A stretch of 64,000 nucleotides of DNA from assembly GCF_009830945.1 (NCBI RefSeq), contig NZ_VWVV01000003.1, positions 1 to 64,000 on the forward strand, given 5' to 3'. Both the position numbers and the translations under genes were made by a program. Numbering within the stretch: the stretch's first letter is position 1; each line of letters begins with the position of its first letter. Below, one piece after another: positions 9,042-19,646 of the stretch. Source of the stretch: Nocardiopsis sp. FR4 (lineage in GTDB: Bacteria > Actinomycetota > Actinomycetes > Streptosporangiales > Streptosporangiaceae). The notes beneath the pieces were generated by a model that saw nothing but the letters and a program-made list of their open reading frames with translations, was not told the origin of the DNA and did not search any database.

Positions 9042-10181
9042 ATGTTCAACAACGCCCGCAGCTCTGCCAGGACCCTGCTGGTGGCCGCCAGCACCGCGGG
9101 TTTCGTCGCTCTCGGCGCTGGGATCGCGGGGGCCGACGCCCTCGGCGGCGCCACCGACGGCCTGCGCCTGGACGACCTGGGCAGCCAGGTCCCCGCTCCG
9201 CTGACGGAGGGCCTGTCCACGCCCCTGGGCGACCTGGCCAAGGTCGAGCCCGGCCAGATCTCCGCCCAGCCGGACGTGCGCCGCCAGTCGGCCCCCGAGC
9301 CCCTCGGCGGCATCGTCGGGGACAGCGTCAACACCCCGATCGAGACGGGAGAGGGCAACTCCACCAACCTCGGCCCGCTGGACCTGGTCCCGTCGGCCGA
9401 CACACTGGCGCAGGGCTCCGCGAGCCCCGTCGCGGGTGACCCGGTCTCGGGCCTGCTGAGCGGCCTGGGCCTCGGTGACACGAACCCGCTGAGCGGCCTG
9501 GGCCTGGGCGGTTCCGGCCTGACGGGCGGCCAGTCGACCCTGCCGCTGAGCCAGCCGGTCAACAACACCAACGGCAAGACCCACTCCACGCTCAACCGGG
9601 TGAACTCCGCGGTCAAGCAGGGCACCCACGGCCTGGGCGGCGGAAAGTCGACCCTGCCGCTGGGCAACGCCAACGGCGAGAGCCGCTCCACGCTCAACCA
9701 GCTGGGCTCGGCGGTCGAGCGGGGCACCCACGAGGTGGGCGGTGAGCTGAACGGCCTGGACGCCACCGTGCCCGCCTCCGGCGACACGCTGCCCCTGGCC
9801 GCCGCCTTGGACACCCCCGTCGCCCCGATCAACGGCCAGAACGCCGACCTGACCGGGGGAACCGCGGGGATCGTCTCCGACCTGGTGCTCTCCGACGACG
9901 TGGCGCTGCCCATGTCCGCCGAGCGCAGCCCGCTGCCCCAGCCCGTCGGCGACGCGCCGATCGAGCTGCTGCCGGTGCCCGAGGACGCCCTGCCCGTGGC
10001 CGGTCCCGAGACGGCCGCCGCCACCGGGCTGGTCGTCGACACCGTGCGCATGACCGAGCTGGACCCCGGCGCCGACACGTTCGGCAACGACCTGGTCGGG
10101 GTGGAGGGGATGCCGCAGCTGGGTGAGCCCAGCCTCGACACCGGCGCGCTGGACGACACGCTGTCCGGCGGCCTCGTCTGA
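9042..10181 (+). CDS. Secreted repeat-containing protein of unknown function
   Basis: The 379-residue protein begins with a clear signal peptide (ARTLLVAASTAGFVALGAGIAGA, likely cut near residue 31). The mature part is rich in Gly, Leu, Thr and Asp. It has the GLGLG repeats common in actinobacterial cell-surface proteins (about 140-165). Two related units follow at residues 165-202 and 203-235, each starting STLPL and containing STLN...SAV..GTH. There is no cysteine pair, sortase signal or enzyme motif. A spaced GGAAGGA supports the ATG start. It follows another secreted low-complexity gene. It may be a wall or aerial-hypha surface protein, but I do not recognise the family. Confidence 0.65.
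   Translation: MFNNARSSARTLLVAASTAGFVALGAGIAGADALGGATDGLRLDDLGSQVPAPLTEGLSTPLGDLAKVEPGQISAQPDVRRQSAPEPLGGIVGDSVNTPIETGEGNSTNLGPLDLVPSADTLAQGSASPVAGDPVSGLLSGLGLGDTNPLSGLGLGGSGLTGGQSTLPLSQPVNNTNGKTHSTLNRVNSAVKQGTHGLGGGKSTLPLGNANGESRSTLNQLGSAVERGTHEVGGELNGLDATVPASGDTLPLAAALDTPVAPINGQNADLTGGTAGIVSDLVLSDDVALPMSAERSPLPQPVGDAPIELLPVPEDALPVAGPETAAATGLVVDTVRMTELDPGADTFGNDLVGVEGMPQLGEPSLDTGALDDTLSGGLV
9534..9746 (+). repeat. In-gene tandem repeat, two units
   Basis: Two consecutive coding units (9534-9647, 38 codons; 9648-9746, 33 codons) share the pattern STLPL-x(n)-STLN-x-x-x-SAV-x-x-GTH-x-x-GG. The second is shorter and diverged, which suggests an old duplication inside the secreted protein. Confidence 0.6.
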
Positions 10182-10193
10182 CCTTCCTGGAAC

Positions 10194-10220
10194 GTGCGTC
10201 CGCCCCGTGGGCGGACGCAC
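10194..10220. terminator. Hairpin terminator after the secreted-protein gene
   Basis: A perfect 12-bp stem, GTGCGTCCGCCC / GGGCGGACGCAC, with loop CGT lies 12 bases after the stop codon. There is no T-run, as is usual for actinobacterial stem-loop terminators. Confidence 0.65.
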
Positions 10221-10335
10221 CGGCCTCGGGCGGTGCGCGTGACCGCCACCCGCTGACTGGGGCGCCGTACGGAACTGTGGGGGTTCCAGGCGCGTACCGG
10301 CGGGAACGGCGTGTGTCCCCGCCGCCCGAGGCACC

Positions 10336-10374
10336 ACCGCGGCTCCGGATATGGGGGAGATCCGGAGCCGCGGT
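10336..10374. terminator. 15-bp stem hairpin in a convergent gap
   Basis: Arms 10336-10350 and 10360-10374 (ACCGCGGCTCCGGAT and its complement) pair perfectly around a nine-base loop. It lies between two convergent genes and may be a back-up terminator for either. Confidence 0.55.
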
Positions 10375-10425
10375 CCTCCACGTCGGGGGCCGGTCCGATC
10401 CCGTTGGGGAGCGGACCGACGACGA

Positions 10426-10469
10426 GGGCCCCGGGCGGGACGGACCTGTGTCCGTCCCGCCCGGGGCCC
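10426..10469. terminator. 20-bp perfect stem hairpin, terminator of the LCP gene
   Basis: Arms 10426-10445 and 10450-10469 pair perfectly over 20 bp around the loop CTGT. This is one of the most stable stems in the window. It lies 35 bases past the stop of the leftward LCP gene, so termination of that gene is the likely role. Confidence 0.65.
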
Positions 10470-10504
10470 GTATCCTGTCCCAGGCGCTCCGCGTCCTCCC
10501 GCCG

Positions 10505-12070
10505 CTACTCGCCGTCCTCGTCCGTGCCGAAGCCCAGGCCGTCCGAGCAGGGGTCGTAGGTGGCGTCGCGCCCCCGGCCCGGCGGCGAGGGCTCCGCCGC
10601 CTCGGGCGGGGAGGCGTTCGCGGAGTCCTCGTCCACCGGGGAGGGGGAGGCCCCCGGCGGATCCTGGGGCGCCGCGGCGTCGTCGGCCATCAGCACGGGC
10701 AGCGGCCGGTCCTCGCGCACCGCCGCGAACAGCTTCGCCGCCTCCTCCTCGAACCACATGACCCGGTTGGGGTTGGCGGGTGCTTGGTACCAGGGCACGG
10801 TGTGGAACTCGATGTCCTCCAGGTCCGCGTCGGCCAGGGTCACGGCGATCGAGAGCATCCGGTCGAAGGTCAGGGCCCGGTCGGTGGCGCTGTTCTGGGC
10901 CACCGCACGCAGGATGCCGTTCAGCTTGGTGGGACTGGCCAGCACGTCGCCGCTGGTCACCTGGTCGGCGAGGGCGGCCAGGAACATCTGCTGGCGGTCG
11001 ATGCGGCCGATGTCGCCGCCGTCGCCGATCTCGTAGCGTGCCCGGACGAAGGACAACGCCTGGTCCCCGTCGAGTGTCTGCCGCCCCGCCTCCAGGTCGA
11101 GCTTGGAGCGGCTGTCCCGCATCGGTTCGGGGATGCACATGTCCACCCCGCCGATCGCGTTGACGACGTCGCGGAAGCTCATGAAGCTCAGGTGCACGAA
11201 GTGGTCGACCCGGATGTCGGTGAGCGACTCGATGGTGCGCACCACGCAGGGCGGACCGCCGTGGTACATCGCCGCGTTGATCATGCCGAAGTAGCCCTGC
11301 GTGCCCTCGGTCTCGCCGTAGGGGTCGCACTGCGGCAGGCTGACCAGGGAGTCCCGGGGGAAGCTGATCACCGACACCCGGTTCTGCGGGGAGATGTGCG
11401 CCAGCATGATCGCGTCCGAGCGCTCGCCCTCGAACTCGCTCGTGTAGGCGGTCGTCCCCTCCTCGTAGCCGTCGGTGCCGATGAAGAGGATGTTGACCGC
11501 GTCGTTGATCCGGTCGGGCCGCTCCTCCTCCTTGAGGAGCGACTCGATGTCGTGCTGGACCATCCCCGAGCGCAGCGAGTGGTAGTAGCCGTAGGCGGTG
11601 GCGACCCCGGCGGTCAGGACGAGCGCCAGGCCAGCGGCGGCCCACACGAGGAACCTGCGCGCCCGGCGCCGCCCGCGCGGCGGGGGCGCCACCGCGGTGG
11701 CGCCGGCGGCGTCCGCGGGCTCCGGGGCCTGCGCGGGCTCCCCGGACTGCTCGGTTCCCCCGCTCTGCTCGGGCTCTGCGGACGGTTCCGCCTCTGCGCC
11801 CCCGCCAACCTCGTCAGTCTCAGAGGACTCCTCGCCCCCTGCGGTCTCCCGGGGCTCGTCCCCGTTCTCCGGGGAGTCCGTCGCGGCCTCTTCGCCGGGA
11901 TCCTCCTCCCCCGTGCTCCCGGCGGGCCCGGTCTCCGCCCGGCCCTCGCCTTCGTCCCGGCCGCCGGGGTCGTCTCCGGTTCGGTCGGCCTCGTGCGGGC
12001 CGCTCTCGGGCGTCTCGTCTGGTGTGTGGTCCGCGCCTGGGTCTGCGGCGGGGTTCTCGTCAGCGGGCAT
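10505..12070 (-). CDS. LytR-CpsA-Psr (LCP) family cell-wall ligase
   Basis: The 521-residue membrane protein has a long acidic Glu/Asp/Pro-rich cytoplasmic N-terminus (about 1-125), a basic patch, one membrane segment (about 140-161, FLVWAAAGLALVLTAGVATAY) and an extracellular LCP domain from about 190. The domain words NILFIGTDGYE, SDAIMLAHISPQN, VSVISFPRDSLV and RTIESLTDIRVDHFVHLSFMSF are diagnostic of the family. LCP proteins transfer polyprenyl-pyrophosphate-linked glycopolymers onto peptidoglycan. I chose the ATG at 12070; an in-frame ATG at 12109 lies over the promoter area. The acidic N-terminal tail of more than 100 residues is longer than usual. A strong hairpin follows the stop. Confidence 0.9.
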   Translation of the reverse strand: MPADENPAADPGADHTPDETPESGPHEADRTGDDPGGRDEGEGRAETGPAGSTGEEDPGEEAATDSPENGDEPRETAGGEESSETDEVGGGAEAEPSAEPEQSGGTEQSGEPAQAPEPADAAGATAVAPPPRGRRRARRFLVWAAAGLALVLTAGVATAYGYYHSLRSGMVQHDIESLLKEEERPDRINDAVNILFIGTDGYEEGTTAYTSEFEGERSDAIMLAHISPQNRVSVISFPRDSLVSLPQCDPYGETEGTQGYFGMINAAMYHGGPPCVVRTIESLTDIRVDHFVHLSFMSFRDVVNAIGGVDMCIPEPMRDSRSKLDLEAGRQTLDGDQALSFVRARYEIGDGGDIGRIDRQQMFLAALADQVTSGDVLASPTKLNGILRAVAQNSATDRALTFDRMLSIAVTLADADLEDIEFHTVPWYQAPANPNRVMWFEEEAAKLFAAVREDRPLPVLMADDAAAPQDPPGASPSPVDEDSANASPPEAAEPSPPGRGRDATYDPCSDGLGFGTDEDGE

Positions 12071-12519
12071 CGTGCAATCTCGGTGAGTTCGGACAGCGGG
12101 ACGTGCCAACGGTCGGACACCGGCCCGGGAGGGTCACGCGTCCGCGTCCGGGGAAGGGCGGGGGCCGCGCGGGGTACCGGAGGCGGGCGGTCGCCGAATC
12201 CGGGGCCTGCGCTTCGTCGGGGGAGGCCCGCGGGGCACCGGCGGCGCGGGGGAACGAGCGCCGCCCTACGACACGGGAAATCCGCGTGTGGCAGTGATCC
12301 TAGGTGAAGTTCCCGTCGGTCGCGCGCTCGGGTTGTCCGTGAGCGGCGGACCTGACCACAATTGCGCCGCACAATTCATCAGCTCCACGGTCGTCGTCCG
12401 GAGCCCGTGCGCCTGACTTTCCCCTGGATGTCCGCATGAAACCCCTATGGGGTGACATGTTGGCGTGCGTTCGGTGCCTGTATATCGGATATGCACGCAA
12501 CGATCCGGCGTTTCACGGA
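12071..12519. other. Intergenic region upstream of the LCP gene, no gene seen
   Basis: The 449-bp gap separates two leftward genes. The part near 12340-12480 is less GC-rich than the neighbours and probably holds the LCP promoter. I see no supported coding region or clear repeat. Confidence 0.4.
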
Positions 12520-13209
12520 TCAGTCATCCCAGAAGGCGCTCTCCTTCGGGGGGTCCTCCTCCTCGGCGTCGGCGGCGGAGGAGCGCCCGCCCTTGGCGGC
12601 GGGCTTGGCCGCGGCCTTGCCGGTGGCGGCCTTGGCGGTCTTGCGGGTGGAGGAGGCGGTCCTGGTGCCGCCGGTGTGCCGCGGGCGCGGGGTGACGGCG
12701 CTCTTGGCGATGGGCTCCGCGGCCTCCGTGGGCTTGGGGGTCTCGCCGGAGTGGATGCTCAGCGCCTCCTCCTCCACGGACAGCATCTTGCGCACCGGGG
12801 CGGGCACCTCGGGCAGCCGCTCCGAGCGCAGGTGCGCGCCGAGCACCTCCAGGGCGTGGTCGCACAGCAGCTGGCGGGCGCGCGCGGCCCTGACCCCGCT
12901 CAGCTCCTCGATCTCGGGCAGGTTCCGCTCGCGCAGCAGGCGGATGACGTCGCGCAGCCGCTCCCGCGTCTTGCGGTCGGTCATCGACATGACCGTCAGC
13001 TCCGCCTCGGCCAGGAAGCTCTCCTGGCTGTCACCGGAGTCGCGCTCGGCGATGAAGGCGCTGGTGAGCGTGCGCGCGGAGGCCCGGGAGGAGGCGCGGA
13101 GGCCGTCGCGCCGGACGAGGCGGGCCTGGAGGGCGGTCACGACGACGCTGGTGACCAGGCTGATTCCGGCACCCAGCAGGATCAGGAGGAGGGGGTTGTC
13201 GAGGGGCAC
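12520..13209 (-). CDS. Membrane-anchored protein with Lys/Ala-rich histone-H1-like tail
   Basis: The 229-residue protein starts at a GTG with GGAAAGG upstream. An N-terminal membrane segment (about 6-28, LLLILLGAGISLVTSVVVTAL) is followed by a charged helical cytoplasmic region (about 35-150, with RERLRDVIRLLRERNLPEIEELSG). The C-terminal tail (about 165-229) contains KTAKAATGKAAAKPAAKGG, like the tails of bacterial histone-H1-like proteins, and ends in an acidic cap EEEDPPKESAFWDD. No enzyme motif is visible. A link between membrane and nucleoid or nucleic acid is conceivable but only inferred. The upstream frame continues for 105 codons without a plausible start and is not counted. Confidence 0.6.
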   Translation of the reverse strand: MPLDNPLLLILLGAGISLVTSVVVTALQARLVRRDGLRASSRASARTLTSAFIAERDSGDSQESFLAEAELTVMSMTDRKTRERLRDVIRLLRERNLPEIEELSGVRAARARQLLCDHALEVLGAHLRSERLPEVPAPVRKMLSVEEEALSIHSGETPKPTEAAEPIAKSAVTPRPRHTGGTRTASSTRKTAKAATGKAAAKPAAKGGRSSAADAEEEDPPKESAFWDD

Positions 13210-13561
13210 GGCGGAGACCTTTCCGGGGGTCCGCACGGGCACGGTCACGGGAGTGACGGAAGGTGTGCGGTGGGGCGGGACCGATGCGGGGCGACTATTC
13301 GCCACATCCGGGGCGGTTGTCAAGTGTGGGTGCGGGGCCTCCGCCCGCTCGCGGCGGCGTCGGCGCAGGTCGGCGGGGACGGGGGAACCGGAGGGGACGG
13401 GGCGGGGGTCGGCCGTACGACGGAGGTGTTCGGGACTGCGTCGGCAGAGCCCGGGGCTTCGCCGGGAGAGCTCGGTCTCCCCCTTCGGCATTCCCGGTCG
13501 GGCGCGGGGGTAACGTCCGTCCACAGGCTGCGGACGGAGCGGGTCCCGCGGGGAGTGGGAC
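13210..13561. other. Intergenic region between two leftward genes
   Basis: The 352-bp gap contains the promoter listed at 13294-13323 and otherwise nothing I can assign. Its right half lies just after the ROK gene stop. Confidence 0.4.
13294..13323 (-). promoter_or_regulatory. Probable vegetative promoter of the H1-tail membrane protein gene
   Basis: On the minus strand TTGACA (13318-13323) is followed after 18 bases by AATAGT (13294-13299). It lies 85 bases upstream of the GTG at 13209. This is a good match to the actinobacterial housekeeping sigma consensus. Confidence 0.5.
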
Positions 13562-14749
13562 TCACCCGGCCAGGAGTTTGTTCACCGCCTCCGGGGAGAG
13601 GATCTCCTCGGTCACCATGGCCGCGCACCCGCGCACGCCCGCGTCGTCCCACAGGGAGCTGGACACCACGCGCAGCTGTCGCGTGGCCAGGGCGGTGCAC
13701 TGCTGGAACACCACCTCGCGCACCCCCGCGACCAGGTGGTCGTAGGCCTCCGACAGGTCGCCGCCGAGCACGATCACCTCGGGGTTGAGGAGGTTCACCG
13801 CGCCGGCGAGGGCCTCGCCGAGCCGCCGCCCGGCGGACCGGACCAGGGTGACCGCCACCGGGTCGGCCGCGGCGGCCAGCGCCACCAGGTCCTTGAGCGT
13901 GTCCACCTCGCGGCCCTGCCGGACGGCCTCCTCCAGGAGCCGCCGTCCGCCCGCGACCGCCTCCAGGCAGTCGGTGTTGCCGCAGCGGCAGGGGAGACCG
14001 CCGCCGTCGCGCACCGGGATGTGCCCGATCTCCCCGGCGGCGCCCAGCGCCCCGCGCAGCAGCCGGCCGCCGGACAGCAGACCGGCGCCGATCCCCGTGG
14101 AGACCTTCACGAACACCATGTCGCCGGGGTGGCCGTGCCCGCCCGCGATGTGCTCGCCGAGCGCCATCACGTTCACGTCGTTGTCCACCATGACCGGTAC
14201 CGGGAAGCGCTCGGTGACCAGCGGGGCCAGGGGCACCCCGGCCCACTTGCCCAGGAAGGGGCGGTCGTCGGCGTGCCCCGCGTGGAACTCGACGGTGCCG
14301 GGCAGGCCGATGCCCACGCCGCGTACGTCGGCCGGCGTGCGGCCCAGCGCGGCGATCTGCTCGGACCACGTCTCCAGCAGCCAGGGGATGGTGGCGTCGG
14401 GGCCCTGTTCCATGTCCGGGGAGCCGGGCGCGCGGACCAGCACCTCCCCGTTGAGGTCGCACACCGCCGCCTGGCTGCGGGCCATGCCCAGGGCGCTGGT
14501 GAGGATGAGGCCGCTCGCGGCGTTGAACTCCAGGAGGGTGGGCGGCCGGCCGCCGCTGGAGACCGCCCCCGGCTCCTCCGTGACCAGTCCGCTGTTGATC
14601 AGCTCGGTCACCCGCAGGGCGACGGAGGGGCGGGACAGGCCCGTGACCCGGCCGATCTCGGTGCGGCTGGCGGCGGCGCCCGAACGGATCAGCTCCAGGA
14701 TGTGCCCGCTGGTGGCGGAGGAGGACAGGCGTCCCGGGGTTCTGGCCAT
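13562..14749 (-). CDS. ROK family transcriptional regulator
   Basis: The 395-residue protein combines an N-terminal winged helix-turn-helix (about 13-60, TEIGRVTGLSRPSVALRVTELINSGLV) with a ROK sugar-kinase-like domain. The ROK zinc motif appears as CRCGNTDCLE, and the glycine-rich VFVKVSTGIGAGLLSGG stretch is typical of the fold. ROK repressors sense sugars or sugar phosphates and usually regulate adjacent sugar genes. Here the gene diverges from zwf-edd-eda over a 201-bp region, so it most likely controls the Entner-Doudoroff operon and itself. The effector is unknown. The ATG matches the family's N-terminus. Confidence 0.88.
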   Translation of the reverse strand: MARTPGRLSSSATSGHILELIRSGAAASRTEIGRVTGLSRPSVALRVTELINSGLVTEEPGAVSSGGRPPTLLEFNAASGLILTSALGMARSQAAVCDLNGEVLVRAPGSPDMEQGPDATIPWLLETWSEQIAALGRTPADVRGVGIGLPGTVEFHAGHADDRPFLGKWAGVPLAPLVTERFPVPVMVDNDVNVMALGEHIAGGHGHPGDMVFVKVSTGIGAGLLSGGRLLRGALGAAGEIGHIPVRDGGGLPCRCGNTDCLEAVAGGRRLLEEAVRQGREVDTLKDLVALAAAADPVAVTLVRSAGRRLGEALAGAVNLLNPEVIVLGGDLSEAYDHLVAGVREVVFQQCTALATRQLRVVSSSLWDDAGVRGCAAMVTEEILSPEAVNKLLAG

Positions 14750-14950
14750 ATCTCATTCAACCATGGGGTTACGACATGAAGGCTGGGAGGTTATGTAAAT
14801 AATTGTTCTCAAGTGTGCTTGGTTTTTTACCATAGTCAGGCTTAGAGTCGAAAGGGGCGAACGGGCCCACCAGGCCGGTCCGCTCCCTCGCGTCACACTC
14901 CACCCCCCCATCCCCCACACCCCTTCCCTCTCCGCTGGAGCAGACCGAAG
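14750..14950. promoter_or_regulatory. Divergent promoter region of the ROK gene and the zwf operon
   Basis: The 201-bp region contains an AT-rich core at about 14792-14845, including AAATAATTGTTCTC and GGTTTTTTACCATAG. This contrasts sharply with the coding sequence on both sides. It must hold both promoters and probably the ROK operator. I could not define a clean palindrome. Confidence 0.5.
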
Positions 14951-16425
14951 ATGTCGCAGCAGTCCGCGCCCCGCCCCGCCGACCTGGTGGTCTTCGGGGG
15001 CACCGGCGACCTGTCCATGCGCAAACTCCTCCCCTCCCTCTACCTCCTGGACCGCGACGGCCACCTGGACGCGAGGACCCGCGTCGTCGCCGTCTCCCGG
15101 GACGGCCTCACCGACGCCGACTTCAGGGACAAGGCCGCGGCCGCGGTCCGCGGCCACCAGGCCGTGCAGGTGACCGAGCCCGACGTGCTGCGCCGCTTCC
15201 TGGAGCGCCTCTCCCACACCACCGTCGACGTCGGCGGCGACCCCTCCGGCTGGGAGGACCTCGCCGCGGTCCTGGCCCCCGACCGCGACCGCGTCTTCTA
15301 CCTCGCCGTCCCGCCGATGATCTCCGGGGAGATCTGCCGCGGCCTGGCCGCCGCCGGACTCGTCACCCCCGCCGCCCGCGTGGTCATGGAGAAGCCCCTG
15401 GGCCGCGACCTGGCCTCGTCCCAGGCCGTGAACGATGCGGTGGGCGCGGTCTTCGACGAGTCGAGGACCTACCGGATCGACCACTACCTGGGCAAGGAGA
15501 CCGTCCAGAACCTGCTGGTGCTGCGGTTCGCCAACGTCTTCCTCGAACCCCTGTGGAACTCCCGCTGGATCGACCACGTGCAGATCACCGCGGCCGAGAC
15601 CGTCGGCGTGGGCGGGCGCCGCGGCTACTACGACACCTCCGGCGCCATGCGCGACATGGTGCAGAACCACCTGCTCCAGCTGCTCTGCCTGACGGCCATG
15701 GAGCCCCCCTCCAGCTACGACCGCGACGCCGTGCGCGACGAGAAGCTCAAGGTCCTGCAGTCCCTGCGCCCGCTGGAGGGCGACCGCGTCGCCGAGGACA
15801 CCGTGCGCGGCCAGTACGGGCGCGGCACGGTCCAGGGCGCCGAGGTGCTCGGCTACCTGGACGAGGCGGGCGGCCCGGCCGCCAGCGACACCGAGACCTT
15901 CGTGGCCCTGCGCGCGGAGATCGCCAACTGGCGCTGGGCGGGCGTGCCCTTCTACCTGCGCACCGGCAAGCGCATGTCCCACTCCCGCTCCGAGATCGTG
16001 GTCCGCTTCCGCGAGGTGCCGCACCCGATCTTCCCCGGCACCCACCTGCCCGGTGCGGGCAGCCTCGTCATCCGGCTCCAGCCGGACGAGGGCATCCACC
16101 TGACCATGCTGGCCAAGACGCCCGGCGCCGGAGCGCTGCGGCTGCGGCCGGTCCCCCTGGAGCTCAGCTTCGCCGACACCTTCTCCACCCGCTCGCCCGA
16201 GGCCTACGAGCGGCTGCTGATGGACGTCCTGGCGGGGGACTCCACTCTCTTCATGCGCCGCGACGAGGTCGAGGCCGCCTGGCGCTGGGTGGACCCCGTC
16301 ATCGAGGCGTGGAACGGGCTGAGCACCACCCCCGAGACCTATCCAGCCGGAAGCGCCGGCCCCGCGGGCGCGCACCGGCTCATCGGCCGTACCGGCCGTA
16401 CGTGGTACGAAGAGGAGCGACACCG

Positions 16426-16429
<4 letters not shown>
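14951..16429 (+). CDS. zwf: Glucose-6-phosphate 1-dehydrogenase
   Basis: The 492-residue enzyme oxidises glucose 6-phosphate to 6-phosphogluconolactone with NAD(P)+. The dinucleotide motif GGTGDL is at 16-21. The active-site signature RIDHYLGKE starts at Arg175, with the substrate-binding histidine at 178. [12 protein letters not shown] and RTGKRM are further family words. The length is normal. The stop overlaps the edd start by four bases (ATGA), so zwf, edd and eda form one operon feeding the Entner-Doudoroff route. No opcA or tal gene is nearby, unlike the usual actinobacterial pentose-phosphate cluster, so this may be a pathway-dedicated copy. Confidence 0.95.
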
Positions 16430-18267
<1,838 letters not shown>

Positions 18268-18304
18268 CGTTCCTTCCCGATCCACCGAACCTGGAGAACA
18301 CGAC

Positions 18305-18937
18305 ATGACGACGAGCCCCCGTTCGGGTGCCGACATCCTCGACCTGGCCCCGGTGATGCCGGTGGTGGTCGTCCGGGAGGCCGAGAGCGCCGTGCCGCTG
18401 GCCCGCGCGCTGGTGGCCGGAGGGCTGCCCGGCATCGAGGTGACCCTGCGCACCCCGGCCGCGCTGGAGGCCATCGAGCGGATCGCCGCGGAGGTGCCCG
18501 AGGCCGTGGTGGGGGCGGGCACCGTGGTCACGCCCGACCAGGCCAAGGCGGCGGCCGCGGCCGGTGCGCGCTTCCTGGTCAGCCCCGGCTGCACGGACGG
18601 CCTGGCCTCGGCGATGGCCGACACCGGCCTGCCCTTCCTGCCCGGCGTGGGCACCGTCTCCGAGACGATGGCGCTCCTGGAGCGCGGGATCTCGGAGCTG
18701 AAGTTCTTCCCGGCCGAGGCCGCGGGCGGCGCCGCGTTCCTCAAGTCGCTCGCCGGCCCGCTGCCGCAGGTGCGGTTCTGCCCCACCGGCGGCATCACCC
18801 CGGACTCCGCCCCCTCCTACCTGTCCCTGCCGAACGTGGGCTGCGTGGGCGGCAGCTGGCTGACCCCGGCCGACCTGGTCTCGGCGGGCCGGTGGGACCG
18901 GATCACGGAACTGGCCCGCGGGGCCGCGGCCCTGTAG
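18305..18937 (+). CDS. eda: KDPG/KHG aldolase
   Basis: The 210-residue class I aldolase cleaves 2-keto-3-deoxy-6-phosphogluconate to pyruvate and glyceraldehyde 3-phosphate. The substrate region GIEVTLRTPAALEAI carries the family Glu and Arg. VGAGTV, LVSPG and LKFFPAEAAGG follow in the usual order, and the Lys of LKFFP is the Schiff-base residue. A C-terminal GGSWLTP is also typical. It completes the Entner-Doudoroff operon with zwf and edd and is followed by a strong hairpin terminator. Confidence 0.95.
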   Translation: MTTSPRSGADILDLAPVMPVVVVREAESAVPLARALVAGGLPGIEVTLRTPAALEAIERIAAEVPEAVVGAGTVVTPDQAKAAAAAGARFLVSPGCTDGLASAMADTGLPFLPGVGTVSETMALLERGISELKFFPAEAAGGAAFLKSLAGPLPQVRFCPTGGITPDSAPSYLSLPNVGCVGGSWLTPADLVSAGRWDRITELARGAAAL

Positions 18938-18948
18938 CCCTTTTCCCC

Positions 18949-18984
18949 GCCCCCGGCCGCCGTTCCGGCGGCCGGGGGCTTTTC
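18949..18984 (+). terminator. Intrinsic terminator of the zwf-edd-eda operon
   Basis: A perfect 13-bp stem, GCCCCCGGCCGCC (18949-18961) / GGCGGCCGGGGGC (18967-18979), with loop GTTCC is followed directly by TTTTCCTTTT. This is a textbook rho-independent signal 11 bases past the eda stop. Confidence 0.85.
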
Positions 18985-19383
18985 CTTTTCCCGGCGGTTT
19001 TCCGGTTCTCCCGGGCCGTCGCCGTTCCGCCGCGGGGAGGGGCGCCTCCTCCCCGGGGAGGGGGCGGCGGGTGCGGACGCGGTTCCCGGGGAGGTCGGGC
19101 CGCAACCTCCCCGGACCCGGGGAGGAGCGGGGAAGGGCCTGGTGAATGCCGATCTTCTCCCGCGTACCGGACTTTCCTTCTCCGGCGGGAGGGCGCCTCC
19201 TCTCCGCGGACCCCGTACGACGGGGCGGGCACCCCTCCCCGCAGGAGGCGCCCGGACGGTCCCGAAGAAGGGCGGAAAAATGGTCCGCGCGAATGAAGAC
19301 GGAGTCGGGTGCTAAGCCTAATGTGTATTTCACAACAGGCGTTACCGACAAAACGGTCGCCGTGTTCGAAGGAATTCACTGTT
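18985..19383. promoter_or_regulatory. Leader region of the lanthipeptide operon
   Basis: This gap separates the operon terminator from the precursor gene. Its left part is extremely GC-rich and includes a hairpin CCGGGGAGGT (19086-19095) / ACCTCCCCGG (19105-19114). The last 100 bases are less GC-rich and must carry the precursor promoter. An imperfect inverted repeat GGCGttACCG / CGGTCGCC lies at 19338-19361. It ends 22 bases before the start codon and could bind a regulator. No gene is seen. Confidence 0.45.
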
Positions 19384-19563
19384 ATGGCCATTCCCGCCAG
19401 CAACCGCCCCGAGATCAACCTCGACGTCGACGCCGAGACCTTCGAGACCCCCGGCTCGGGCCAGTCCGTGGAGAACAACGGCGCCGAGGCCCCCGGCCCG
19501 ATCACCTTCGGCACCACCTGCTGGGGCACCCCCTGCCCGAGCGCCAACACCGTCTCCTGCTGA
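19384..19563 (+). CDS. Class I lanthipeptide precursor peptide
   Basis: The 59-residue peptide has an acidic leader with INLD at 11-14, a variant of the FNLD box that LanB dehydratases recognise. The C-terminus is ITFGTTCWGTPCPSANTVSC, with three Cys (46, 51, 59), five Thr and two Ser. That composition is the hallmark of a lanthipeptide core with up to three (methyl)lanthionine rings and spare residues for Dha/Dhb. All Cys lie in the last 14 residues and the last residue is Cys. The leader-core junction is not certain; cleavage near Pro39/Ile40 is my guess from nisin-like cores that begin IT. GAAGGA lies 10 bases before the ATG. LanB and LanC genes follow. Confidence 0.88.
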   Translation: MAIPASNRPEINLDVDAETFETPGSGQSVENNGAEAPGPITFGTTCWGTPCPSANTVSC

Positions 19564-19646
19564 GAACCGCGGACCCCACACGGCCGTGACGGGGACCCGA
19601 CGCCGGTCCCCGCCCGAGCCCGCCGCGGTCCCCCGAGGACCACGCC

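Noticed and set aside
8511-11645. A minus-strand open frame of more than 1000 codons.
   Set aside because: It covers two signal-peptide proteins on the other strand and runs antisense to or out of frame with the LCP gene. Its product is Arg/Gly/Pro-rich noise caused by high GC.
19309-19383. Extending the precursor 25 codons upstream to an ATG at 19309.
   Set aside because: The extension lacks leader character, crosses the promoter area, and the ATG at 19384 has a ribosome site and starts an acidic leader.
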